From contig FLMG01001743.1 of the NCBI GenBank assembly GCA_900088475.1, positions 1 through 15,443 on the forward strand: a DNA stretch of 15,443 nt, in the 5' to 3' direction. This document shows positions 7,722-15,443 of the stretch, piece by piece; position 1 is the first letter of the stretch, and every line of letters begins with the position of its first letter. The stretch comes from Hyphochytrium catenoides (Eukaryota > Sar > Hyphochytriomycetes > Hyphochytriales > Hyphochytriaceae). A program made the position numbers and the translations under genes. The notes beneath the pieces are model-generated. The model saw nothing but the letters and a program-made list of their open reading frames with translations, had not been told where the DNA came from and made no database searches.

Positions 7722-9221
7722 TCAGAAGAATTGCGGCGGCGCTGAGCAGCGGCGGTCAGACTGTATGAAGACCTTATGATGAGCCATAGGGATCTTCCCA
7801 CTTTCTTGAAGAGAAGAGAGACACTGCTGCTGGTGCGAGACGGTAACAGGAAGGTATTCCTCCCACGGTCCGCAAGTGCCGCCCAGAGTCACGGGCCTTG
7901 TCCTTGTGATAGGCGATGAATGTATGGAGGAGTCATCATCAGACGAAGAAATGATGAAGTTAGAGGATATGATACTCCTTTGCGTCTCTTCCCTCATCAT
8001 ATCAGTGTACCCTCCCACTGGGCTCTGTTGAGAAGCCCTGCCACTCATAGTGTTATACTGGACGTCCCAGAAGAGGACGACAAAGCAGAGGCACACCAAG
8101 GCTGCGAATATAGTAAACGCGATGTTCTCTATCTTCACGTGCTCTTGACAGGCCGCGCTGTAGTTGAGAGGATTCATCACTCTGCATTGCTGATAGAGGG
8201 CAAGCTGCGTATAATGCTCCTTGCTCACCAGCATTGTGATGGACGTGTAGAGCTGAAAGACGCCGGTGATAAAGAAAACGGTGGACATAATGTAGATTAC
8301 CCGGCTGATCTTCGTTGTCTTCTTCCAAGCTCGAACCAGCCGTTGAACGCAGCCACGCCGTGGTCTTTGCTCCGCTTCCATATCCTTGTACAGCTCTATG
8401 GAGTCTTCGGTGTCTCTCCCAATGATGTGTCCCATCTGAGCACCTACAACTGAGTTGATCTTCCTTCCAACCGCCAGAGCAGGTGCTCTTGAGGTTGTCA
8501 TACTTCCTCTAGCGCTGGGGCTATAGATAGAGGCTTCATCGCTGCCCTCCGTAGAGACAAAGCTTAGATTGTTCGTTTCTCTGAGCGCCGTGATTATCCT
8601 CCGATTGAGCTGTACGCCAGCGTAGATGAAGTAGCCTAGAGAGACCATCAAGATGCTTCCCATGACCGTAAGCTTGATTCCTGAGGATAAGTAATGGTTG
8701 GCGACCAGGTCTTCCATATAAATAGTGTCAGAGATGAGGAAGACGGCCCATGTAAGGAAGATCAAAGTGGCACAACTCAGCGCGACGCCAGGCGGGACCT
8801 TGATAACAGCGTCTGCACTAACATTCAACAGCGTAGCCCAGACGCCTACCAGCAGAAAGCACATTGTATAACAGAGGGCATTACATGCTGACTCCATATA
8901 CCCGAAGACCTTAGGAGGGAGCACCGCATCGTAGCCTCGGGGATCCACGCCACGGACGATAAAGGTAAGGAAGCCCATGAAGACGAAGGGAAAGATGACA
9001 CGCTGTGTCAGGCTGCCACCTCGTCTTGCCACTCTGCATAGAACTATCAGGCTTAGCAAAGCTCCTCCGATGCCAACCGTCATGAGGAATACGCGCTGAA
9101 CCATGTACTTCCATCCCAATACGTCGGCATACTTCTCCTCACATTGAAGCCCAACGTAAGGGTAGTGGCAATTTACAGCCGCTGCCAGAGCAACCGGATC
9201 TACAGCTCGTTCTTGCGCCAT
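7722..9221 (-). CDS. Seven-transmembrane receptor-like protein, THH1/TOM1-like or GPCR-like
   Basis: A 499-residue uninterrupted frame with seven hydrophobic segments at about 41-64, 74-90, 108-133, 145-166, 182-205, 306-332 and 366-388. There is no obvious cleaved signal peptide. The N-terminus (Cys18, Cys27) and the loop between segments 6 and 7 (Cys346, Cys358, glycosylation sequon Asn353-Tyr-Ser) look extracellular. That places the basic ~100-residue loop between segments 5 and 6 and the Ser/Asp-rich tail in the cytoplasm, a GPCR-like layout. The end of segment 2 (RGVDP) and segment 3 (LCYT, then LLVGVWATLL) recall THH1/TOM1/TOM3-domain membrane proteins. This is a family impression, not a search result. 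The start has A at -3 and G at +4. No DRY or NPxxY motif is present, so it is not a classic rhodopsin-type receptor. Ligand and coupling are unknown. Confidence 0.88.
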   Translation of the reverse strand: MAQERAVDPVALAAAVNCHYPYVGLQCEEKYADVLGWKYMVQRVFLMTVGIGGALLSLIVLCRVARRGGSLTQRVIFPFVFMGFLTFIVRGVDPRGYDAVLPPKVFGYMESACNALCYTMCFLLVGVWATLLNVSADAVIKVPPGVALSCATLIFLTWAVFLISDTIYMEDLVANHYLSSGIKLTVMGSILMVSLGYFIYAGVQLNRRIITALRETNNLSFVSTEGSDEASIYSPSARGSMTTSRAPALAVGRKINSVVGAQMGHIIGRDTEDSIELYKDMEAEQRPRRGCVQRLVRAWKKTTKISRVIYIMSTVFFITGVFQLYTSITMLVSKEHYTQLALYQQCRVMNPLNYSAACQEHVKIENIAFTIFAALVCLCFVVLFWDVQYNTMSGRASQQSPVGGYTDMMREETQRSIISSNFIISSSDDDSSIHSSPITRTRPVTLGGTCGPWEEYLPVTVSHQQQCLSSLQESGKIPMAHHKVFIQSDRRCSAPPQFF

Positions 9222-9229
9222 TGTACCAT
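9200..9229 (-). promoter_or_regulatory. Overlapping upstream ORF at the 7TM start codon
   Basis: An ATG lies 8 bases upstream of the 7TM start and out of frame with it. It opens a 9-codon ORF (MVQWRKNEL) that terminates at TAG inside the 7TM coding sequence. The upstream ATG has C at -3 and the main one A at -3, so leaky scanning to the main start is plausible. It would only matter if the transcript begins upstream of 9229, as the TATA position suggests. Confidence 0.45.
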
Positions 9230-9290
9230 GGGAGTCTGTCTGATGTCCCTATCTATTGACGATGCTCTGTACCTATAGGAAAGGTGGCGG

Positions 9291-9297
9291 TTTTATA
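9291..9297 (-). promoter_or_regulatory. Putative TATA box of the 7TM gene
   Basis: TATAAAA on the minus strand, about 70 bp upstream of the start codon. Initiation about 30 bp downstream would give a short 5' UTR of around 40 nt that includes the upstream ATG at 9229. Confidence 0.5.
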
Positions 9298-9429
9298 GGA
9301 ACGGGGCGCCTAGTAGTACTTTGCTCTGCGCTTTCTCTTTACATAGAAGAGCTCGGTGGCCACATATTGAGCGCGCTAACCGAAGCTGGTGAAGCGCGAG
9401 GAGCAAAAGAGTTACTGCTGCTAAGATAG

Positions 9430-9831
9430 AGGGGAAACGAAGAGAGAGGGAGAGAGAGAGATTCTTTAGCACAGAGAAGACAGCGGGGAACACGGAGGAA
9501 TGACTGCCAGATAGACAGAGTTGGACAGTTCGGTACAGCCGCAAGAAAAGCCAGGGGCCGGTCACCCAAGAAGGAGGGGGAACGGAAGTCACGCAGGCCT
9601 TGTGATGCTAGAAACCAGTCACTCAGAAGAGAGAGAGATGAACTCGTAAGAGCGCAAAGAGAGAGAGACAGAGAGAGACAGAGAGAGAGAGAGAGAGAAC
9701 AAAACGAAAGAGGAAAAGAGACAAATGTTTTATTGAAGTGGAAAGAATCATCAGAGCCAGGCAGAATCCCAGGAAGGGAGAGAGACACAGAGAGAGAGAG
9801 AGAGACAGAGAGAGACAGAGAGGAGAGAGAG
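9430..9831. repeat. GA microsatellite cluster upstream of the 7TM gene
   Basis: GA-dinucleotide tracts lie at 9441-9461, 9657-9698 and 9777-9831, with ACAG interruptions, embedded in purine-rich plus-strand DNA. The long minus-strand open frames here are Leu/Ser runs produced by the repeat and are not genes. An AATAAA on the minus strand at 9728-9733 has no recognisable gene upstream of it. Confidence 0.85.
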
Positions 9832-10152
9832 ATGATGGTACAAGTAGTAATGCAGTGGGGCACACGGCGTCACCGACTCCAATTCACCATGGAGCTTGCT
9901 TCTCCCGAAGGCTACCGAGAGGTAAAGCGTAGGCTCCTGTTTTTTACCGCGATACTCTCGAGCACTTTTGCCCTGTTTCCTCTTCTTCCGACCTCTCCTC
10001 TCACAACCGGTTTGTCGTCTTTCCTCAATAGCTTATCGTCTCTCCACTTTGTAGAACCTCCTTCTGAGGGAGAAGTGGTGCTTTGGAGGAGCTGGACGTG
10101 GCGCAGGTATCAGTCCAGGATGCAGCTTACTACGATAGAAAAGGAGGCATAA
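9832..10152 (+). CDS. Weak candidate ORF, unrecognised
   Basis: An ATG directly after a GA tract opens a frame of 106 codons. The first 35 residues (VVMQWGTRRHRLQFTMEL, then a Lys/Arg-rich helix-like stretch) have a strand-turn-strand-helix pattern faintly like a ubiquitin-type fold. The rest is Leu/Ser/Phe-rich and looks like translated intron: a good donor (GAG|GTAAAG near 9922) and acceptors (CTCAATAG, TTTGTAG) lie inside. I could not build a spliced product that stays convincing, so the gene is doubtful. Confidence 0.15.
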   Translation: MMVQVVMQWGTRRHRLQFTMELASPEGYREVKRRLLFFTAILSSTFALFPLLPTSPLTTGLSSFLNSLSSLHFVEPPSEGEVVLWRSWTWRRYQSRMQLTTIEKEA

Positions 10153-10231
10153 GATGCGACGAATGAGACAGACAGCAGATGCGGACGGACAGCTGGACGG
10201 ACTATAGAACTACCATAGACTGCCAAGGAAG

Positions 10232-10440
10232 TAGAGACAGAGAGAGAGAGAGAGAGAGAAAAAGAGAGAGAGAGAGAAACAGAGTGAGGAAGAGGATAGA
10301 GAACCAACCTATGAGACAGAAAAAGGAGGAGAGAAAGAACAAGAGGGAGACAGAGGGAGAGGGAGCGAGAGAGGAAGGATAGAAAGACAGAGAAAGAAGA
10401 GAGATCAAAGAAGGTAGAGAGAGAGAGAGAGAGAGAGAGC
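10232..10440. repeat. GA microsatellites and purine tract
   Basis: Near-perfect GA runs at 10232-10279 and 10415-10439 flank an almost pure A/G stretch. The open frames on both strands are low-complexity artefacts. Confidence 0.9.
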
Positions 10441-10992
10441 TAGAAATCACTACGTGACCGACCATCGGGGTAGATGAACTGATCAAAACAGTACTGGCTA
10501 CTCTGTGTTTGACTTGTTACATACCATTGGGTTTAACTAGACCTTAGGGATTTCCCATAGTGTGAGTTGGTAGGGCACTGTGTTTGGGCGCCAGACCGAC
10601 GTGTGTTAGCCAACTCTTCGGCGCAGTGTAGAACATGCACTTTTTGGCCAATCAGAAGCTGGAGAAAGTCTTATCCATTAACTTACCCTTATCTTCGGAT
10701 ATCTGGTCTTTGGGTTCTTGCCCCATTGAACGCAGTGCGTAATTAGTGTAGTGTCACTATCGAAGACACGCTATATTCGTGCGCTGCTGTATGGAATTAG
10801 GTGATTATTACTTTCGGTCAAAGTATGGGTCATGTCAGTGTCTCTTTCTCCTCGATCCGGTCTCCTCTTCCCCCGTCTCTTCCTGGCGCTATCTCTCTTC
10901 TCTTTATTCTTTTCCATCCAGCTTGTCTGCTCTCTCTCTCTCCCTCTCATCCACGTAAGTCAAACGAGTGACTCGGTCTCGTCTCTCTTCTT
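10441..10992. other. Intergenic sequence, no gene seen
   Basis: Mixed composition, becoming pyrimidine-rich on the plus strand from about 10840. A CCAAT word occurs near 10650. A stretch at 10561-10620 contains a tRNA D-loop-like word but no matching T-arm. A consensus-like donor (CAC|GTAAGT) near 10956 has no obvious coding exon upstream. Confidence 0.4.
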
Positions 10993-11242
10993 ATGAAGAC
11001 CATCGATGGAAGGGCTACTGAGGCGTCAGGAGACAGTACTTCTTCTACCGCTCAACGAGGCACTAGGTTTGCCAAGGCAGAGGGCGCATTCACTGCGAGA
11101 ACATGAATGAATAACGCAGGCAAGGACAGGCTTGACGCTACTTTGACCTAAGAAGCGCAGCGCGACAGACGTGACCGTGGTGGTCTCGCGTAAGAACTCA
11201 GAGGATAAGGAACTACCGAAGAGCAAGGCGTCGACGAGGTGA
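10993..11242 (+). CDS. Weak candidate small two-exon gene, unrecognised
   Basis: Exon 1 (10993-11066) and exon 2 (11161-11242) are phase-compatible (phase 2) across a 94-bp GT-AG interval. The product would be 51 residues, hydrophilic and Ser/Thr/Lys-rich, starting MKTIDGRAT and ending KSKASTR. Without splicing the first frame stops after 37 codons at 11106. The donor (TAG|GTTTGC) is poor, while the acceptor follows a possible CTAAG branch word. Amino-acid composition is protein-like on both sides, unlike the surrounding low-complexity frames. No domain is recognised. A CT-rich stretch precedes the start. Confidence 0.18.
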
Positions 11243-11327
11243 AAAGGCAGACAGGCACCTTTCCATCACATTCCTTTCCCTCTTCTGCTTGTCCCGCAAA
11301 GAGGTCAACACGGCGGATAGAGTTATT

Positions 11328-11334
11328 TATAAAA
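11328..11334 (+). promoter_or_regulatory. TATA-like box
   Basis: TATAAAA leading into an A-run, 71 bp upstream of the small ORF at 11399. It could equally be a chance AT-rich word. Confidence 0.2.
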
Positions 11335-11398
11335 AAAAATTCCTCCGAAGCAGAAGATCGTTCACAGTAAAGAGAGAAACATGTGACTGTGGGTGACG

Positions 11399-11569
11399 AT
11401 GATCATCCTTGTTGTTGCTCTGTACCATAGAACATGGCACCTGGTGTCACATTCCACACATGTCCTCTTCTCTTCTTCGTTCGGACCAGAAGAGGACGGA
11501 ACTTGCTGCTGCGTCGGCTTTTATTTCTTCAAAGATCAGTTCTTTATAATCAAGCTGGTCTTCGCATAA
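11399..11569 (+). CDS. Weak candidate 56-codon ORF, unrecognised
   Basis: The frame opens with a hydrophobic stretch (MIILVVAL), has a Cys-Cys-Cys run in the middle and ends with a Phe/Ile-rich segment. It sits between a TATAAAA at 11328 and an AATAAA at 11706-11711, so a compact transcription unit is possible. There is an earlier ATG followed immediately by TGA at 11381. No family is recognised and the length is within chance expectation. Confidence 0.15.
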   Translation: MIILVVALYHRTWHLVSHSTHVLFSSSFGPEEDGTCCCVGFYFFKDQFFIIKLVFA

Positions 11570-14454
11570 GGGCAGGCTGAAAGACAAGTTGACTTCTCCT
11601 GGTTTGTCCATTGCTTTCTTGACTCTTCTCCTAGCTGCGTCGTGCCAACAGTGGGAAAAGAGGCAAGCTGCTTGGCTTGAACAAGAAACATAAAACTGAT
11701 CCCCTAATAAAGAGGTTTTATGACAGTGTCCTATCAGCCAGCTGCCGTCTTGTCAACGCATAACAATGGAGCAGGGGCAAGTGACGCAGCAATGAGTAGA
11801 ACACGGAAGATAGATTGTTAAGTTGTAGGCTTGTGAAGGGGATTGACCTCCTCAAACGCGTTAACGCTGGGTACCACTACTTGGCAACAGATGGTTTGAC
11901 TTCTCACTACATGTGCATCATCATCTCTAGGATGAGAACTTCTACGGTCTTCTTCTCACAAGTACTTGCTGTTTATCCTCGATGATGCTCTCTTTCTGAC
12001 CTCCTGTGGCCGTTTTATAAGCAGTTTGTCGCCCTTCATCATCGTTCGGCTTGGTCCTGGGACAGGATGTCCCTTGAGCCGTCCTTATTTGCTTTGCCTC
12101 CTTGTTCTCTCCTTCAAACTTATTCGTCACATTCTTTCTCTCTCTCTCTCCTCCGTTACCGAACTCTTCTTCTCATCTACCATGATGGCTCCACGTGCTA
12201 TGTTCTTGTCCCATCTCTGGATGGAACTCTAGAGTCAATCTTCTTTGTCCTCGTCGTTTCCTCTTGAATGTATATAGATTCTGTCTTCTTAGATAGGTAG
12301 ACAATTCTTGATCAACAAGAATGTTCATTTTCTCCTCTCACGAGACACGCAGATATGAGAAGTGCTTTATGCTTGCTTCGTCTCCAGTCCTTACTCATAG
12401 TCCCTACTCACTTGGATGCAAAGGCGTGAGAAGTAGTGTCAAGACCCTTCTTCCTTATAATGGCGTTAGCTACTTGGTATCCCTTAACATAGATCTCTTT
12501 ATCTGCTTTCTTCCCTTAGCCGTCCGTGGGCCATCTTCCAGGCTTCGTGGACTGGGTAAAGATCTTCTAGGAAATCAGTAGTGACGGGCTTTAATTATTC
12601 CGTGCTTGCTGCCTTAGAAGCCAACGCAATGCGATGCTCTATACTAGCCCCATCCTACTAGCAAGCTTCTGTCTCCTTGGTCATTTTTGCATAGCTCCGT
12701 CATTGCCTACGCGGCGCTGATGTCACCTATGATGCAGGCGGGCGCACTGCGATATAACAGTGACCGTCATATCAATAATCTGCTTGTTGTTGCCCCTTCT
12801 GGCCCCCGTGTGAGTCTCTGGTTTACTGCTGCTCGGTCCTTTCACTCAGCTGTTGGTGACAGAGGCCGACACATTGAATGACAGCAATGACAAGCCTCGA
12901 GCAGATGGCCTCGGTAGCAGAAGCAAAATGTTCTTTTTTTATACTAATTGATGTGAGAGCCGTATATAGACAGCATGGACGACTGCAGAGGCCTCCAGCC
13001 AGCAATGTCGCAAGTGTCAGCTAAAGAGCGACCATCGGAGAAGAGAAGAATAAACGTTGAAGAGACTGCGACCTCCGTCGTCTTGAACTAAAGAGTGAAT
13101 CTTCTTAACACCTTTGGACCAAGGATGGCGTTTCCTTGGATCTTCATCCTCCTTTTTTCTGCAAGTGATCGTTGGCTCCTGCTACAAAGAAAGCTACCCT
13201 TCTCGCTCTGCAGCCTTGGTACGAGTCCTACCTTTTCTCTTCTGTTGATACCTCCCTGCAGCCATGATGACAATTAATGAAGCTCAAGAATGACGCTCTT
13301 CATTCGAGATCTCAAGCAGACTAACGTTGACAGTGAACGCTCGGATTCTCTTCCATTCTCAGTATCAAACCATCAAACCATCAAACTGCTATGGGTCACT
13401 TGTTATTCGCTGGCACGACGCGGTGGAAAGAGGAGAGAAAAGAAGGAAGCTTGTAGCCAAACTAGCCTTTTCTGCTTCTTCCTTCGCTCTCCGCAGACGT
13501 AGAAATAGAAGAAAAGAGAGACTAAGAAGAGGTGCACAAAGAATGGAGAGAGTCCAATAGTTGAGCGTGTATCTCTCCGAGGCTCAAGAAAGGATGACAG
13601 AAAGAAGGAAGGATGACAGAACAACACCTGCGTGACCCTGCTTGGTTTCCATATCTTCAAGTGACATCTCTCTCTGTCTCTCTTTTCATCGTCAATCCTT
13701 CTTTCTTCATTCATTCATGTCTCTCTCTCTTCTCTTCTTCCCTTTTCAACCTCAAGAGAGGGCGAAGATGCTCTTGCGTCATAAGGAATGATTGCGAATG
13801 ATTGGCAGTCGGTCGGGCGAGGATCTCCCTGAAGGACAGCCAAAAAGCGAGCAAGGGTGGAGACCAATGACTAAGAAAAGAAAGAACCCTCAATTCAATG
13901 TAAGACTGTCACTTTGTTATCTCTCTTCTCTAGAATAGTGCGTGCCACCGATCAGAAGAGCAAGAAGAAGAGATAGAAGAACAGACAAGCGGAGGATGTT
14001 GGCTGGTGAAGAGCCATGGTATAGGCTATTCTTACCGTTGTCCTGGGTCGGTCAGAAGGAGAGAAGAAGCTGAGGACACAATAGCAGCTCTGCTGTCTGA
14101 AGGTGGAGGTACGACAAGAAAACGAAGGGGACCAAAGCTCCCAGCCACCAGTGTGATGCATCATAAATATCTGCCTTTGTTGATATTCCCATCGCTTCTT
14201 TCCTACGTTCAAGGTACGAAGAGTGGTGAGGAGGATAAAGGGTCCCTATGTCCAGAAGCACCTGACCCTTTGGTTATCCTCTTAACTTCCTCTCAAGGAG
14301 TTGACTAACATTCGCAGGAGACAAGCGCGTTCGAAAGACACATTACTCATTCATGATGATGCATCCATCAACCAGAGCCAGTATGTACGAGTGCTTCTCT
14401 CTTGCTGTTGCCTGCGCCTCAGCCAGACAGAAGTGGTGGGAAAGTAATCCTTGA
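11570..14454. other. Gene-poor stretch
   Basis: Nearly 3 kb with only short open frames. AATAAA words occur on the plus strand at 11706-11711 and 13049-13054. Small protein-like ORFs include 11720-11821 (33 codons) and 13125-13277 (50 codons, hydrophobic MAFPWIFILLF start in a good start context), but none has a recognisable domain. CT-rich patches occur near 12130-12160 and 13665-13740. Genes with many small exons could be hidden here. Confidence 0.4.
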
Positions 14455-14778
14455 CGCTACCTTCCAGGCCATTGTTGCCGCTTCCTCTTTCCTTCCAAGA
14501 AGAGAGCTCAAACCTTCTCGACAGCCACAGAGATGAACCCTTTCCACATTGTCCTTGGACACCTTTCGGACATTTTACCACGCGTCGCCGCCGCCAATAT
14601 CCTAAGATCCACACTTCCCGAAGGCACATCACAAGGGAAGAAAGGGAAGAAACCTATCGTTCTTGTTCAGGATCAGACTCATAGAGTTTACTCTTCGGTG
14701 TGGGCCAAGGTTTGGACCTCGACCTTCCTCTTCCTCCCTGATAAAGTAACAAGCCTGACCTGCCGCATTCGAAACTAG
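14455..14778 (+). other. Open frame, possible exon
   Basis: The frame is open for 107 codons, with an internal ATG at 14533. The segment around LPEGTSQGKKGKKPIVLVQD reads like folded-protein sequence rather than translated repeat. Acceptor-like words (CTTCCAG ending at 14467, CCTTCCAAG ending near 14499) precede it and a donor-like AAG|GTTTGG lies near 14710. No family is recognised. Confidence 0.2.
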
Positions 14779-15443
14779 GAGACTGGTTTCGTCCTTGGTA
14801 TAGGGCTGGGTACTCAGTGGCTTGGTATGAAAAGGAAGAGAGCGGGAGGAGGAACTGGAGGACAAGTCATCAGGAACGTAGAGAGGTTCCGCACCATTAA
14901 TTTTCCCTCTGTTGAACCCTGCTAATAAGATGAAGAGTAAGAAGAGGAGAACGACAGGAAAGTAGGGAGAGTTGGACGAAAGAGTTTAGAAGAGAGAGAA
15001 GCTGGAAAGAGGTGACCATGCTGCTGCAACCTCAAGTGCTTCATCCCCAGTCCTTCTCCTTCTACGATATTCTTTGGCCTTTCTTACTCTTGACATAAAG
15101 ATATATCTTAGAGCAACGCCCTTACTTTCCTTCGTTGCTTTCCTTCTCCAATGAAGCTCTACACACAGCACCGGAACAAAGAAGAAGAGAAGAGAGACAA
15201 AACGAGAGAAGAGAGACAAAAGAAAGAGAGAAGAAGGAAGGGGTGTAATCCTCATTGTTGCTAGAGATAGCGGGAGCCACGTCAGTTCCTTGTCCTTTTC
15301 CTACTAACAGACAGACTTGCAAGCACCACTGAGCGCCTCTTTCAACCGACAGGACGATGATGAGAAGAGGATAGTGATGACAGCCTCTGACAGGTCTTTG
15401 GTAGGAGAGTGATGTAGAGGCGTTTGTCCTGAAGGCTGCTCTC
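14779..15443. other. Right edge, unannotated
   Basis: Purine-rich GAAGA-type sequence lies at about 15175-15240. On the minus strand a frame is open from the window end to about 15120 (over 100 codons). Its part nearest the edge is mixed in composition, and it degenerates into Ser/Phe/Leu runs over the repeat. It could be the edge of a gene outside the window, but nothing is recognisable. Confidence 0.3.

Noticed and set aside
9339-9863. 174-codon minus-strand frame
   Set aside because: Most of it is Ser-Leu runs from the GA/CT microsatellites, so it is not treated as a gene.
10561-10625. tRNA-like stretch containing AGTTGGTAG
   Set aside because: The D-loop word is present, but the anticodon stem does not pair well and no GTTCRA-type T-arm follows, so no tRNA can be folded.
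10749-10759. Palindrome TAGTGTCACTA
   Set aside because: Too short to be more than chance and has no partner copy nearby.
12777-12850. Donor-like CCCCGT|GTGAGT with an acceptor at TTTCACTCAG
   Set aside because: The interval is only about 40 bp, well below the 109-283 bp kinase introns, and the flanking frame has no recognisable domain.
1-15443. CRISPR array, insertion sequence, rRNA or bacterial operon
   Set aside because: No regularly spaced identical repeats with unique spacers, no transposase or terminal inverted repeats, no rRNA-like sequence, and clear eukaryotic introns instead.

Overview
The window is nuclear DNA of a microbial eukaryote. The evidence is a protein-kinase gene split by five short GT-AG introns (109-283 bp), TATA-like boxes about 70-110 bp upstream of start codons, an AATAAA signal with a GU-rich downstream element, and abundant CT/GA microsatellites. 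There are no bacterial-style operons or Shine-Dalgarno sites. The kinase belongs to the tyrosine-kinase-like (TKL) class that is expanded in amoebozoans and stramenopiles, so a free-living protist of one of those groups is the likeliest source. The sequence alone does not let me choose between them.

Layout. (1) Positions about 240-1560 hold a degenerate tandem repeat with a unit near 300 bp, inside a strongly purine-rich strand that runs from about 150 to 2060. (2) 2060-4640 is mixed-composition DNA with no convincing gene; it contains a small cluster of diverged 31-bp-spaced motifs at 2443-2585. (3) 4757-7129 (+) is a six-exon gene for a TKL kinase of about 493 residues with an N-terminal MGGC acylation signal and a C-terminal coiled coil. 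(4) 7130-7721 is a tail-to-tail intergenic region with the 7TM gene's poly(A) signal. (5) 7722-9221 (-) is an uninterrupted gene for a 499-residue seven-transmembrane receptor-like protein with a TATA box and an overlapping upstream ORF. (6) About 9430-10440 is dominated by GA microsatellites. (7) 10440-15443 has no confidently recognisable gene, only a few weak small-ORF or exon candidates.

The two confident genes are convergent neighbours. One encodes a predicted membrane-anchored kinase and the other a predicted membrane receptor. A shared signalling role is possible, but adjacency in a eukaryote is weak evidence. I rebuilt the kinase exon structure by hand from splice sites, intron phase and family motifs; all five junctions keep phase and restore conserved kinase motifs. 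I did not find a clearly new biological system. The most unusual items are the purine-skewed 300-bp repeat array, the heptad minisatellite coding the kinase's N-terminal linker, and the start-codon architecture of the 7TM gene.
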